A DNA stretch of 64,000 nucleotides from Nonlabens arenilitoris (lineage in GTDB: Bacteria; Bacteroidota; Bacteroidia; Flavobacteriales; Flavobacteriaceae), in the NCBI RefSeq assembly GCF_002954765.1, contig NZ_MTPW01000001.1, positions 1,563,501 to 1,627,500 on the forward strand, read 5' to 3'. The position numbers and the translations under genes were made by a program. The notes beneath the pieces are model-generated. The model made no database searches. It was not told where the DNA came from and saw nothing but the letters and a program-made list of their open reading frames with translations. Positions 19,376-27,406 of the stretch are shown here, piece after piece. How positions within the stretch are numbered: position 1 is the stretch's first letter; each line of letters opens with the position of its first letter.

Positions 19376-19937
19376 TAAGCAAGTAATTCTTCAATGACCA
19401 TAGGAAAATGCAAATGTTCTAATTCATGAATGCGAGCCGCAAGATCATCTGCGGTATCATTTTGATAAATAGGACACGTAAACTGCTCTATAATGGCACC
19501 TTCATCATAATGTTCATTTACATAATGAATGGTAATACCACTTTTTTCTTCTTTATTTTCAATGATAGCGCGGTGCACATTCATCCCGTACATGCCTTTT
19601 CCGCCGTAATTTGGTAATAAAGCAGGATGAATGTTAATAATTTTTTTGGGAATAATTTTACGAGACTTTCTGGAATTTTCCATAAAAAGCCCGCCAGCAC
19701 TATTAAATCTGGGTTTTCTGCCTTTAATAGAGATTCTACTTTTCCCGCTTTCGCGAAAGCGAATTTATTAAAACTCATCGCTGGAATATTATTTTTTTGC
19801 GCTCTTTCTAGTACATAGGCTTGTGGTTTATTAGATAAAACCAAAGAGATTACTACAGATTCATTTTTGCTAAAATGATTTATAATCGCCTGAGCATTAG
19901 TACCATTACCTGATGCTAGAATTACTATTTTTTTCAT
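19375..19937 (-). pseudogene. purN: Phosphoribosylglycinamide formyltransferase, frameshifted
   Basis: PurN adds a formyl group to GAR in purine synthesis. The 5' frame (19581-19937) supplies MKKIVILASGNGTNAQAII and VLAGFLWKIPESLVKLFPKK and then goes out of frame. The second frame (from about 19647 to 19375) continues exactly with IINIHPALLPNYGGKGMYG, containing the catalytic Asn-His, and finishes GAIIEQFTCP...LEHLHFPMVIEELLA. The break is at an A7 run (T7 on the + strand, 19641-19647). One extra A restores a normal product of about 187 residues. In the present sequence the run reads as the in-frame slippery heptamer A AAA AAA. The palindrome at 19746-19761 encodes AFAKA. Confidence 0.88.
19746..19761. 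repeat. Dispersed palindrome copy 6, inside purN
   Basis: CGCTTTCGCGAAAGCG, translated AFAKA within NKFAFAKAGKVES. Confidence 0.95.
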
Positions 19938-20054
19938 ATTTTTTTATGGCAAGCTTGTTGTAAACCACCTGATAGAGTTGAACAAAATAACATTATCAAA
20001 TGCGATGGCAAGTTAACTCAAATAACTAAAAAGTGGTTTTATCACAAAGTTTGT

Positions 20055-20062
20055 TATTTTTG
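20055..20062 (+). promoter_or_regulatory. Putative -7 box for the acpP-fabF-rnc operon
   Basis: TATTTTTG matches TAnnTTTG and lies 30 bases before the acpP ATG. A weak GTG-like -33 element is about 20 bases upstream. Confidence 0.5.
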
Positions 20063-20092
20063 CCATTCATTTAAAATTAAAATTAGAAAATT

Positions 20093-20329
20093 ATGTCAGA
20101 CATTGCATCAAGAGTAAAAGCGATAATCGTTGACAAATTAGGTGTTGACGAAAATGAAGTTGTAACAGAAGCAAGTTTCACAAACGACTTAGGCGCAGAC
20201 TCACTAGATACAGTTGAGTTGATCATGGAATTCGAAAAAGAATTTGATATCCAGATACCAGATGATCAAGCAGAAAACATTGCGACTGTAGGTCAAGCTG
20301 TTTCATACATAGAAGAAGCAAAAGCTTAA
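20093..20329 (+). CDS. acpP: Acyl carrier protein
   Basis: Carries growing fatty acyl chains on a phosphopantetheine arm. The 78-residue acidic protein has the modification site Ser37 in [15 protein letters not shown] and the usual four-helix pattern. It is the first gene of acpP-fabF-rnc, ten bases before fabF, a widely conserved order. Confidence 0.97.
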   Translation: MSDIASRVKAIIVDKLGVDENEVVTEASFTNDLGADSLDTVELIMEFEKEFDIQIPDDQAENIATVGQAVSYIEEAKA

Positions 20330-20339
20330 TTTACTTCAC

Positions 20340-21587
20340 ATGGAATTAAAGCGAGTAGTCATAACGGGAATGGGAGCTCTTACACCGATAGGTAATAATC
20401 TAGCGGAGTATTGGGATGCGTTAAAAGCAGGTAAGAGTGGTTGCGCTCCTATCACATATTTTGATACAGAACATTTCAAGACTAAGTTCGCTTGTGAAAT
20501 CAAGAACTTTAACGTTACTGATTTTATAGACCGCAAGGAAGCTAGACGCATGGATCGTTTTGCCCAGTATGCACTGGTAGCAGGTGATGAGGCGATAGCA
20601 GACTCAGGATTAGATATCGACTCTATAGATAAATATAGAGTCGGTGTTATCTGGGGCGCAGGAATAGGTGGTCTAGAAACTTTTCAGGAAGAGGTTAAAG
20701 CGTTTGCTGCTGGAAATGGTATCCCACGTTTTAATCCTTTCTTTATTCCTAAAATGATTGCTGATATTGCTCCAGCTCATATTTCTATTAAATATGGGTT
20801 TATGGGACCTAACTATACTACAGTATCTGCTTGTGCCTCTAGTGCAAACGCGATGCTGGATGCAGTTAACTATATTAGATTAGGACATTGTGATGTGATT
20901 GTAACTGGTGGCTCTGAAGCAGCAGTTGCTCAAGCTGGAATGGGTGGTTTTAATGCCATGCATGCCTTATCAACACGTAATGAAAGTCCAGAAACCGCAA
21001 GTCGACCATTTGATGCGACACGTGACGGTTTTGTTCTAGGAGAAGGCGCTGGTGCGCTGGTTCTAGAAGATTATGAGTATGCAAAAGCTCGTGGAGCAAA
21101 AATCTATGCCGAGGTTATAGGTGGTGGTTTCTCTAGTGACGCATACCACATTACTGCACCAGATCCAGAAGGTCGTGGTGTTATTGCAGTAATGAAAAAT
21201 ACACTACAGAATGCAGGAATTAATCCTGAAGATGTTGACCATATTAATACACACGGTACATCGACACCACTAGGTGATGTGGCAGAGTTGAAGGCGATTA
21301 AAGCAGTCTTTGGCGATCATGCACCTAATATTAGTATTAATTCTACAAAATCTATGACGGGTCACCTATTAGGTGCAGCTGGAGCAATAGAGTCTATTGC
21401 AAGTGTAATGGCTATTAATGAAGGGATAATTCCTCCTACTATTAACCATACTACTGTAGATGAAAATATTGATCCATCGCTAAGACTAGTATTGAATCAA
21501 CCTGAAAAACGAGAGGTAAACATAGCCTTGAGTAACACATTTGGTTTTGGTGGTCACAACTGCTGTATCGCATTTAGAAAAATCTAA
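20340..21587 (+). CDS. fabF: 3-oxoacyl-[acyl-carrier-protein] synthase II
   Basis: Condenses malonyl-ACP with acyl-ACP in fatty-acid elongation. At 415 residues it is normal for KAS II. The catalytic triad is visible as Cys165 in VSACASSANAM, the first His in NTHGTSTPLGD and the second His in KSMTGHLLGAAGAIE. The C-terminal NTFGFGGHN closes the fold. It sits between acpP and rnc on one strand. Confidence 0.97.
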   Translation: MELKRVVITGMGALTPIGNNLAEYWDALKAGKSGCAPITYFDTEHFKTKFACEIKNFNVTDFIDRKEARRMDRFAQYALVAGDEAIADSGLDIDSIDKYRVGVIWGAGIGGLETFQEEVKAFAAGNGIPRFNPFFIPKMIADIAPAHISIKYGFMGPNYTTVSACASSANAMLDAVNYIRLGHCDVIVTGGSEAAVAQAGMGGFNAMHALSTRNESPETASRPFDATRDGFVLGEGAGALVLEDYEYAKARGAKIYAEVIGGGFSSDAYHITAPDPEGRGVIAVMKNTLQNAGINPEDVDHINTHGTSTPLGDVAELKAIKAVFGDHAPNISINSTKSMTGHLLGAAGAIESIASVMAINEGIIPPTINHTTVDENIDPSLRLVLNQPEKREVNIALSNTFGFGGHNCCIAFRKI

Positions 21588-21601
21588 GCGGTACTTTTTA
21601 A

Positions 21602-22342
21602 ATGAATCGATTTAAAAAAATATTCACTTCTCGAATCTCTACAGATGACGAGGCACTATCGCGTGGAATAAAAAAAATCACAGGAATCACTCCTAAAAAT
21701 ATCGATATCTATCGCAAAGCGTTTACTCATAAATCCATGAGTTTAAAAGACGCAGATGGTAATCCTATAAGTTATGAGCGATTAGAATTTCTAGGTGATG
21801 CTATCCTAGGAAGTGTTATTGCTGAATATATTTATAACGAGGTGCCACATGGTGATGAAGGTTATTTAACTAAAATGCGGTCTAAGATTGTAAGTCGTGA
21901 GCATCTTAATGAGCTAGGAATGGATTTTGGCCTTATCGATTTTGCAAAAACCCAAGTTCCAGAACGTAATTTCGGAGCAAATGTTCATGGGAATCTTTTT
22001 GAGGCATTAGTGGGTGCTATTTATCTTGATAAGGGCTATAAGCGAACTCAAAACTTTATAAGTCGTCGTGTTATAGAGCCTTATGTGGATATAGAAAAAC
22101 TAGAAGGTAAGGTAATTAGTTACAAAAGTCTTTTGATTGAATGGTGTCAGAAAAACAAGAAGACATTTAATTATCATACTTATGAAGATACAGGTGTAAA
22201 TGAAATAAGACATTTCTCTGTAAAGTTATCTATTGATGATAGAGTTCTTGCCAAAGCTCGTGCAACATCTAAGAAAAAGGCTGAAGAAAAAGCGAGTAAA
22301 AGGGCCTTTTTTGCACTACAAGATAAAATGACTGTCAAATAA
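21602..22342 (+). CDS. rnc: Ribonuclease III
   Basis: Cleaves double-stranded RNA in rRNA maturation and mRNA decay. The signature ERLEFLGDAILG spans residues 59-70, and the second catalytic Glu lies in NLFEALVGAIYLD. A C-terminal double-stranded RNA-binding domain runs from about 170 (YKSLLIEWCQKN) to the Ala/Lys-rich end KKAEEKASKRAF. The 246 residues fit the family. It begins 14 bases after fabF. Confidence 0.96.
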   Translation: MNRFKKIFTSRISTDDEALSRGIKKITGITPKNIDIYRKAFTHKSMSLKDADGNPISYERLEFLGDAILGSVIAEYIYNEVPHGDEGYLTKMRSKIVSREHLNELGMDFGLIDFAKTQVPERNFGANVHGNLFEALVGAIYLDKGYKRTQNFISRRVIEPYVDIEKLEGKVISYKSLLIEWCQKNKKTFNYHTYEDTGVNEIRHFSVKLSIDDRVLAKARATSKKKAEEKASKRAFFALQDKMTVK

Positions 22343-22461
22343 TTACCTCAATCATCTAGTTCTACAAGCTTAAACCTACTCGTAACGCACAACGATAACC
22401 ATTTCGTAGAAAATATCAATTTATTAAAGTTTTTTAAAGACTAATTTGTAGTTTGTCTTCT

Positions 22462-22469
22462 TAAATTTG
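22462..22469 (+). promoter_or_regulatory. Putative -7 box for the IPExxxVDY-pyk unit
   Basis: TAAATTTG matches TAnnTTTG and lies 17 bases before the ATG at 22487. The -33 element is not clear. Confidence 0.4.
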
Positions 22470-22486
22470 TGGAGAAAGTTGAATAT

Positions 22487-22975
22487 ATGGCTACTTACAA
22501 ATTAGATGGATGGGACTGTGATGATGAGCCCTATACTCTTGTAGGAATACATTCGACAATTGAGCCTTACAGAATGGCTTATATGGTAAATAAGTATCTA
22601 GGTTTATCTTTTAAAAGAACAGACGTAGATCAAGATGTAACCATGCCAGAATTTACAGTAAGATATCCGGTTTATAAGTATGAAGATGTTATTAATTATA
22701 ATACTTATTACTTAACTCCTAATAAATTTTGGGCAACTCTCAATTCCGTTACCAGTAGTGGTGGACTTTTTGAGAGCCAAGAGCAAACAGAAATAAAAAC
22801 AGTCTTAATTAAGGAATATACGAGAGTAGATTTTATAATAAAAATAGAGAAAGACCCAGAGCTTTTTCCATTAAAAAAATTAATTAACGACTTAAATAAA
22901 ATACCACATGTGATAACTGCATACCAGTTAGATGATCATGTAATTAAACAAAAAGATTATTTAATTTTTGAATAA
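22487..22975 (+). CDS. IPExxxVDY family protein
   Basis: A cytoplasmic protein of about 162 residues of unknown function, restricted to Bacteroidota and, from memory, usually found beside pyk and rnc as here. I use the ATG giving MATYKLDGWD. The GTG six codons upstream coincides with a TAAATTTG box (22462-22469) that looks like its own promoter. Recognisable blocks are the N-terminal GIHSTIEPYRMAYMVNKYLGL and the C-terminal LINDLNKIPHVITAYQLD. It overlaps the pyk start by one base, so the two are co-translated. A regulatory link to pyruvate kinase is possible but only inferred. Confidence 0.75.
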   Translation: MATYKLDGWDCDDEPYTLVGIHSTIEPYRMAYMVNKYLGLSFKRTDVDQDVTMPEFTVRYPVYKYEDVINYNTYYLTPNKFWATLNSVTSSGGLFESQEQTEIKTVLIKEYTRVDFIIKIEKDPELFPLKKLINDLNKIPHVITAYQLDDHVIKQKDYLIFE

Positions 22976-24405
22976 TGCCAAAGACAAAAAAGACTAAAAT
23001 AGTAGCTACGTTAGGACCTGCAACTTCTTCAAAAGAGGTGTTGTTAGGAATGATGAATGCTGGTGTGAATGTATTTAGAATTAATTTTTCTCATGCAGAT
23101 CATGAAGATGTAAGAGAACGCGTTCAGATGATACGTGATCTTAATGAAGAGCACGGTTTTGCAACAGGGATTTTAGGAGACCTTCAAGGTCCTAAACTGC
23201 GTGTAGGCGTTATGAAAGAAGAAGTAGTTGTGCATCCTGGTGATGTTATAACTATTTCAACTGGTAAGCCTTTTAAAGGTACTGCAGAGCGTGTTTACAT
23301 GAATTATGAACATTTTCCGAGAGATGTAAAAGCAGGTGAGCGCATTCTTCTTGATGATGGTAAATTGATGTTTGAAGTAATTTCAACTGATGGTGAAAAA
23401 GATGTGGTCACAAAGGTTATTCAAGGTGGTCCACTGCGTTCTAAAAAAGGAGTCAATCTACCACAAACAGATATTTCATTACCAGCTCTTACAGAAAAAG
23501 ACGTGGTAGATGCCATATTTGCTTGTGAGTTACAAGTAGACTGGATGGCACTTTCTTTTGTCCGTCATAGTCGTGATTTGATGGAGTTACAAGATTTGAT
23601 CAAAGAACACTCAGAGCATAAAATTCCTATTATCGCAAAAATTGAAAAGCCTGAAGCTGTCACTAACATCGATAAAATTGTAGCTTATTGCGACGGTTTA
23701 ATGGTGGCTCGTGGTGATTTAGGTGTTGAGGTACCTGCACATGAAGTACCTCTTATTCAAAAACAATTAGTCTTAAAAGCAAAACAAGCACGTATTCCAG
23801 TTATCATCGCTACACAAATGATGGAAACAATGATTACTAGCCTTACACCTACACGTGCAGAGGTAAATGACGTTGCAAATTCTGTGATGGATGGTGCAGA
23901 TGCGGTAATGCTATCTGGTGAAACATCAGTAGGTCAGTATCCTATTCAAGTAATAGAAAAAATGACCAGCATTTGTTTATCTGTTGAAAACAGTGACTTG
24001 ATTAATGTGCCACATAGCGCACCGCATATCAAAACAAAGAGATATATCACTAAATCAATATGTTATCATGCGGCAAAAATGGCTGACGAGATCGATGCAA
24101 AAGCCATCACGACAATGACTAATAGTGGTTATACAGCGTTTCAAATAAGCGCATGGAGACCAGATGCACACATTTTAACATTCACTAGTAACAAACGTAT
24201 CCTTACACAATTGAGTTTATTATGGGGTGTTAAAGCCTTTTTATATGATCGTTTTGTAAGTACTGATGAAACCATTGAAGATGTGAATCAATTTGCAAAA
24301 GACAAAAAATTTGTCAAAAAAGGAGATTTCTTAATCAATCTTGCAGCAATGCCTGTTACAGATAAGGGAATGGTTAATACTTTAAGAGTATCTGAAATTG
24401 AATAA
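22975..24405 (+). CDS. pyk: Pyruvate kinase
   Basis: Final ATP-forming step of glycolysis, phosphoenolpyruvate to pyruvate. The 476 residues start KTKIVATLGPATSS. The signature IPIIAKIEKPEAVTNIDKI contains the catalytic Lys, and MVARGDLGVEVP and MVNTLRV-type ends follow. The C-terminal allosteric domain is present from about 350. The ATG overlaps the previous stop by one base. The stop is immediately adjacent to the convergent PAS gene, leaving no room for a private terminator. Confidence 0.96.
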   Translation: MPKTKKTKIVATLGPATSSKEVLLGMMNAGVNVFRINFSHADHEDVRERVQMIRDLNEEHGFATGILGDLQGPKLRVGVMKEEVVVHPGDVITISTGKPFKGTAERVYMNYEHFPRDVKAGERILLDDGKLMFEVISTDGEKDVVTKVIQGGPLRSKKGVNLPQTDISLPALTEKDVVDAIFACELQVDWMALSFVRHSRDLMELQDLIKEHSEHKIPIIAKIEKPEAVTNIDKIVAYCDGLMVARGDLGVEVPAHEVPLIQKQLVLKAKQARIPVIIATQMMETMITSLTPTRAEVNDVANSVMDGADAVMLSGETSVGQYPIQVIEKMTSICLSVENSDLINVPHSAPHIKTKRYITKSICYHAAKMADEIDAKAITTMTNSGYTAFQISAWRPDAHILTFTSNKRILTQLSLLWGVKAFLYDRFVSTDETIEDVNQFAKDKKFVKKGDFLINLAAMPVTDKGMVNTLRVSEIE

Positions 24406-24909
24406 CTAAACAAAATATTCCTTTTCAAAAGCAATGAAGTGAGATACTTCTAGCTTGCTATTGAAGATAGGAAAGGCATGGATTTCACAACCGTATATCT
24501 CACCATTTTTACGGTAATTAACTAGACGAGTATTAAAAGGCAATTCATTTTGAGTTGCCTTTTTTATAAGCATTTTTGAATTCTTATCTGTCTTAATACC
24601 TTGTAATAAAGCAGGTGTGTGACCTATCAATTCACGACTTTCATATCCAGTCATTTTAAAAATATTCTCAGAGCAACACTGGATTTTAAAATTATGATCT
24701 GTAATGACTATAGTATATCCATTATAGTGTGAAAAGCGATCTAGAAAATAATTAAAATGCCAGTTATGTTCATTTGCTAGACCATTCATTTGTTCTAATA
24801 TATCTTTGTCCAGATCCCATAAAAGCTTCTTAATCAATTCCCATGATAACATAGGTAAGGATTTAATGTGGCTGTTGATAACAGTATATTGGGAGTTTTC
24901 TAAAGTCAT
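24406..24909 (-). CDS. Single PAS-domain protein, LOV-like but without the photoactive Cys
   Basis: A 167-residue cytoplasmic sensor-type protein with one PAS fold at about 60-165 and a helical N-terminal leader. The order of motifs follows LOV domains: ITDHNFKIQCCSENIFKMTGYESRELIG, then LLQGIKTD, then RLVNYRKNGEIYGCEIHAFPI. However, the LOV cysteine block (GxNCRFLQ) is here GHTPALLQG, so a flavin-cysteine adduct cannot form at that site. There is no output domain, and no kinase or regulator is next to it. Ligand and partner are unknown. Confidence 0.75.
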   Translation of the reverse strand: MTLENSQYTVINSHIKSLPMLSWELIKKLLWDLDKDILEQMNGLANEHNWHFNYFLDRFSHYNGYTIVITDHNFKIQCCSENIFKMTGYESRELIGHTPALLQGIKTDKNSKMLIKKATQNELPFNTRLVNYRKNGEIYGCEIHAFPIFNSKLEVSHFIAFEKEYFV

Positions 24910-24966
24910 ATACTAACAAAATTATAAGAAAAAAGGCTTATATTCCTACAACTACTAGTTAATATT

Positions 24967-26052
24967 TTAGAACATAAATTTTAATTGAACTTCAACAAAA
25001 TCATCTTCTTCAACATCAGTATTGAGATTAGATAGGGTGATACCTAGCAAGCGTACACTTTCACGGAAACCTTCTTGTTCCATTAATTCAATCGCAGTGG
25101 CCAGTATTAAATCTTTAGTTCTTATAAAATGAGATAGGGTTTTGCTACGTGTTTGCGTTTTAAAATCGCTGTATTTTATTTTTAAAGTAACCGTTTTACC
25201 AGCAACATCATTTTTTGCGAGTCGTTTTTCAATTTCCTCAGCGATTTGAGTAAGACGCTCTTTCATAAATATCTCGCTCGATATATTTTCGGCAAAAGTA
25301 CGCTCTGCACCTAGGGATTTTCTAATACGATCTGGTTTTACCGGACTGTGGTGTATACCTCGCACAATGTTATAATAGTGAGCGCCACTTTTACCAAAAT
25401 GCTCTTGTAAAAACTCTAGACTGCGTTCTTTTAAATGAGCTCCTGTAAATATGCCTTGCAAGTACATTTTCTCTGCAGTGACTTTTCCTATACCGTGAAA
25501 CTTTCTAATCTCTAATTCTTCTAGAAACGGAATCACCTCTTCAGGTGTTATTGTTTTTTGTCCGTTAGGTTTGTTATAATCACTAGCAATTTTTGCAACA
25601 AATTTATTGATAGAAATCCCTGCGCTGGCAGTTAATCCAGTAGTTTCATAAATGCGTCTTCTTATATCATATGCAATAACAGTAGCACTAGGATAGTTCA
25701 ACTTATTCTCTGTGACATCTAGGTAAGCCTCATCTAGTGATAAAGGCTCTACGAGGTCTGTATAGTCTAAGAATATATCTCTAATTTGTTGAGATACCTC
25801 TCGGTATTTATCAAATCTATGTTTCACAAAAATCAGATCTGGACATAGTTTTTTGGCCGTGACACTAGGCATGGCACTACGCACACCATATTTGCGCGCT
25901 TCATAACTTGCCGCTGCTACTACACCGCGATTATTTCCACCACCTACGGCAATAGGTTTTCCTTTTAATTCTGGAAAATCACGTTGCTCGACGCTCGCAT
26001 AAAATGCGTCCATGTCTACATGTATAATTTTGCGATCATCCAATTCGTGCAT
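24967..26052 (-). CDS. dinB: DNA polymerase IV
   Basis: A Y-family translesion polymerase. The 361 residues include the catalytic block IIHVDMDAFYASVEQRD at the N-terminus and SLDEAYLDVT near residue 105. A helix-hairpin-helix region follows (KFHGIGKVTAEKM). The little-finger domain starts near 240. The C-terminus lacks an obvious QLxLF clamp motif; the end reads VEVQLKFMF, which may be a weak version. A TAATTTTG box 5 bases upstream overlaps the divergent start of the neighbouring gene. Confidence 0.94.
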   Translation of the reverse strand: MHELDDRKIIHVDMDAFYASVEQRDFPELKGKPIAVGGGNNRGVVAAASYEARKYGVRSAMPSVTAKKLCPDLIFVKHRFDKYREVSQQIRDIFLDYTDLVEPLSLDEAYLDVTENKLNYPSATVIAYDIRRRIYETTGLTASAGISINKFVAKIASDYNKPNGQKTITPEEVIPFLEELEIRKFHGIGKVTAEKMYLQGIFTGAHLKERSLEFLQEHFGKSGAHYYNIVRGIHHSPVKPDRIRKSLGAERTFAENISSEIFMKERLTQIAEEIEKRLAKNDVAGKTVTLKIKYSDFKTQTRSKTLSHFIRTKDLILATAIELMEQEGFRESVRLLGITLSNLNTDVEEDDFVEVQLKFMF

Positions 26053-26056
26053 GGTG

Positions 26057-26064
26057 CAAAATTA
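26057..26064 (-). promoter_or_regulatory. -7-like box in the 32-base dinB/oxidoreductase divergent gap
   Basis: TAATTTTG on the minus strand faces dinB, and TACCTTTA on the + strand at 26065-26072 faces the other gene. The divergent promoters would abut. Confidence 0.4.
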
Positions 26065-26084
26065 CTACCTTTAACTCTAGAAAT

Positions 26085-26750
26085 ATGTTAATGAAATATA
26101 CAGCTGTTGTTATCGGTGCCACAGGACTTACGGGAAGTAGGTTAGTGAATTTATTATTTGATAATGAACAATATGAGCGTGTGATTACGCTTTCGCGAAA
26201 GCGTACTAAACTCAACCACCGCAAACACGAATCACATATCGTGGATTTATTTGATCCGGCTACTTATACTGATTTCTTAAAAGCTGATCACTTATTTATA
26301 TGTACTGGAACAACCCAAGCCAAAACACCAGATAAGGAGGAATACTATCGAATCGAACATGATTTACCAGTACAGGTTGCCGAGGTCGCTTTGCATAACG
26401 GCGTGCAAAAAGTCATTGCCATATCTGCACTAGGAGCAAATCCTGACAGTAAGTTTATGTACAATCGAGGCAAAGGAGAAATGGAACGTGATATTGAGAA
26501 ACTAGCTTTTAAAGAAGCATACTTTGTCCAGCCGGCATTAATAGGTGGCGAGCGAGAAGAGCAACGCAAATTTGAAAGTGCCTGGAAAAAATTTCAAAAG
26601 CTTATTGATCCTTTACTCATAGGTTTTCTTAAAAAATATCGCACTATAGAACCAGAAACGATTGCTCAATCTATGATTTATGTAGCCATTAATGGTTATG
26701 AAAAATCTAGAATAGAAAGTGATGAGTTAAAGGTGATAGCGTCGCTTTAG
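26085..26750 (+). CDS. NAD(P)H-binding atypical short-chain dehydrogenase
   Basis: A 221-residue Rossmann protein. The dinucleotide site GATGLTGSRLVNLL is at residues 12-25, and ISALGANPDSKFMYNRGKGEME resembles the HTATIP2-like/oxidoreductase branch with a Tyr...Lys pair. No signal peptide is seen. The substrate is unknown. An ATG two codons downstream (MKYTAVV) is an equally good start. The palindrome at 26188-26203 is translated LSRK in TLSRKRTKLN. Confidence 0.82.
   Translation: MLMKYTAVVIGATGLTGSRLVNLLFDNEQYERVITLSRKRTKLNHRKHESHIVDLFDPATYTDFLKADHLFICTGTTQAKTPDKEEYYRIEHDLPVQVAEVALHNGVQKVIAISALGANPDSKFMYNRGKGEMERDIEKLAFKEAYFVQPALIGGEREEQRKFESAWKKFQKLIDPLLIGFLKKYRTIEPETIAQSMIYVAINGYEKSRIESDELKVIASL
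26188..26203. repeat. Dispersed palindrome copy 7
   Basis: CGCTTTCGCGAAAGCG inside the NAD(P)H-binding protein gene, translated LSRK. Confidence 0.95.
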
Positions 26751-26800
26751 GATATAGTCTCAATTTCAGTCTAATGGTTCGAAACGAAAAGCTGTAGTAT

Positions 26801-26826
26801 GTCAGTTCGAGCGAGAGTCGAGAACG
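26801..26826. repeat. Intergenic element of the GTTCGAGC...TCGAGAAC type
   Basis: Bases 26801-26826 contain GTTCGAGCGAGAG and TCGAGAAC, an imperfect inverted repeat. Very similar elements are, from memory, scattered between genes in many Flavobacteriia. Only one copy is seen in this window. Confidence 0.5.
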
Positions 26827-26840
26827 GTTTTAGTTTTTTA

Positions 26841-26865
26841 CTTAAACTTAAACTTAAACTTAAAC
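26841..26865. repeat. Hexanucleotide tandem repeat (CTTAAA)4
   Basis: Four perfect CTTAAA units plus one further C lie between the oxidoreductase and CYTH genes. Confidence 0.9.
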
Positions 26866-26941
26866 ACTGAAATTCCAATCATAAGGATCAAATCATATAC
26901 TTGTAACTAATTACTTATTATTACCTTTTCAATAAATAACC

Positions 26942-27406
26942 ATGCTAGAAATAGAACGCAAGTACATAGTCAAAAATACAGATTTTTTAAAAGATCTCAA
27001 AGGAAAACGCATCACCCAAGGCTATCTTTCTACAGATCCAGCTCGTACCGTGCGAGTGCGTATTAAAGGAGCTCAAGGATTTATAACTATAAAAGGACAG
27101 TCTACAGACAGCGGCCTTACCCGATATGAATGGGAAAAAGAAATTACCATTGTAGAGGCAGAAGATTTACTAGAACTAGCACTACCAGGTGTAATTGATA
27201 AAACCAGATATGAAATTGCCATAGAAAAGCACACTTGGGAAGTAGATGTTTTTCATGGAACAAATAAGGGATTAATAATAGCCGAAATCGAACTTGAAAC
27301 CGAAGATGAGCCGTTCTCTAAACCTGTTTGGATTACTCAAGAAGTCACAGGAGATCAACGTTATTACAATTCTTATTTGAGTGAGCGGCCTTTTGGTGAG
27401 TGGTAG
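26942..27406 (+). CDS. CYTH domain protein (inorganic triphosphatase-like)
   Basis: A 154-residue triphosphate-tunnel protein. The N-terminal MLEIERKYIV is the ExExK metal/phosphate motif, followed by alternating charged strands (VRVRIKGAQGFITIKG, YEWEKEI, KTRYEI, WEVDVFHG, IAEIELETEDEPF) that form the tunnel. Short bacterial members usually hydrolyse tripolyphosphate, but activity here is inferred. The stop abuts the convergent barrel gene at 27407. Confidence 0.88.
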   Translation: MLEIERKYIVKNTDFLKDLKGKRITQGYLSTDPARTVRVRIKGAQGFITIKGQSTDSGLTRYEWEKEITIVEAEDLLELALPGVIDKTRYEIAIEKHTWEVDVFHGTNKGLIIAEIELETEDEPFSKPVWITQEVTGDQRYYNSYLSERPFGEW

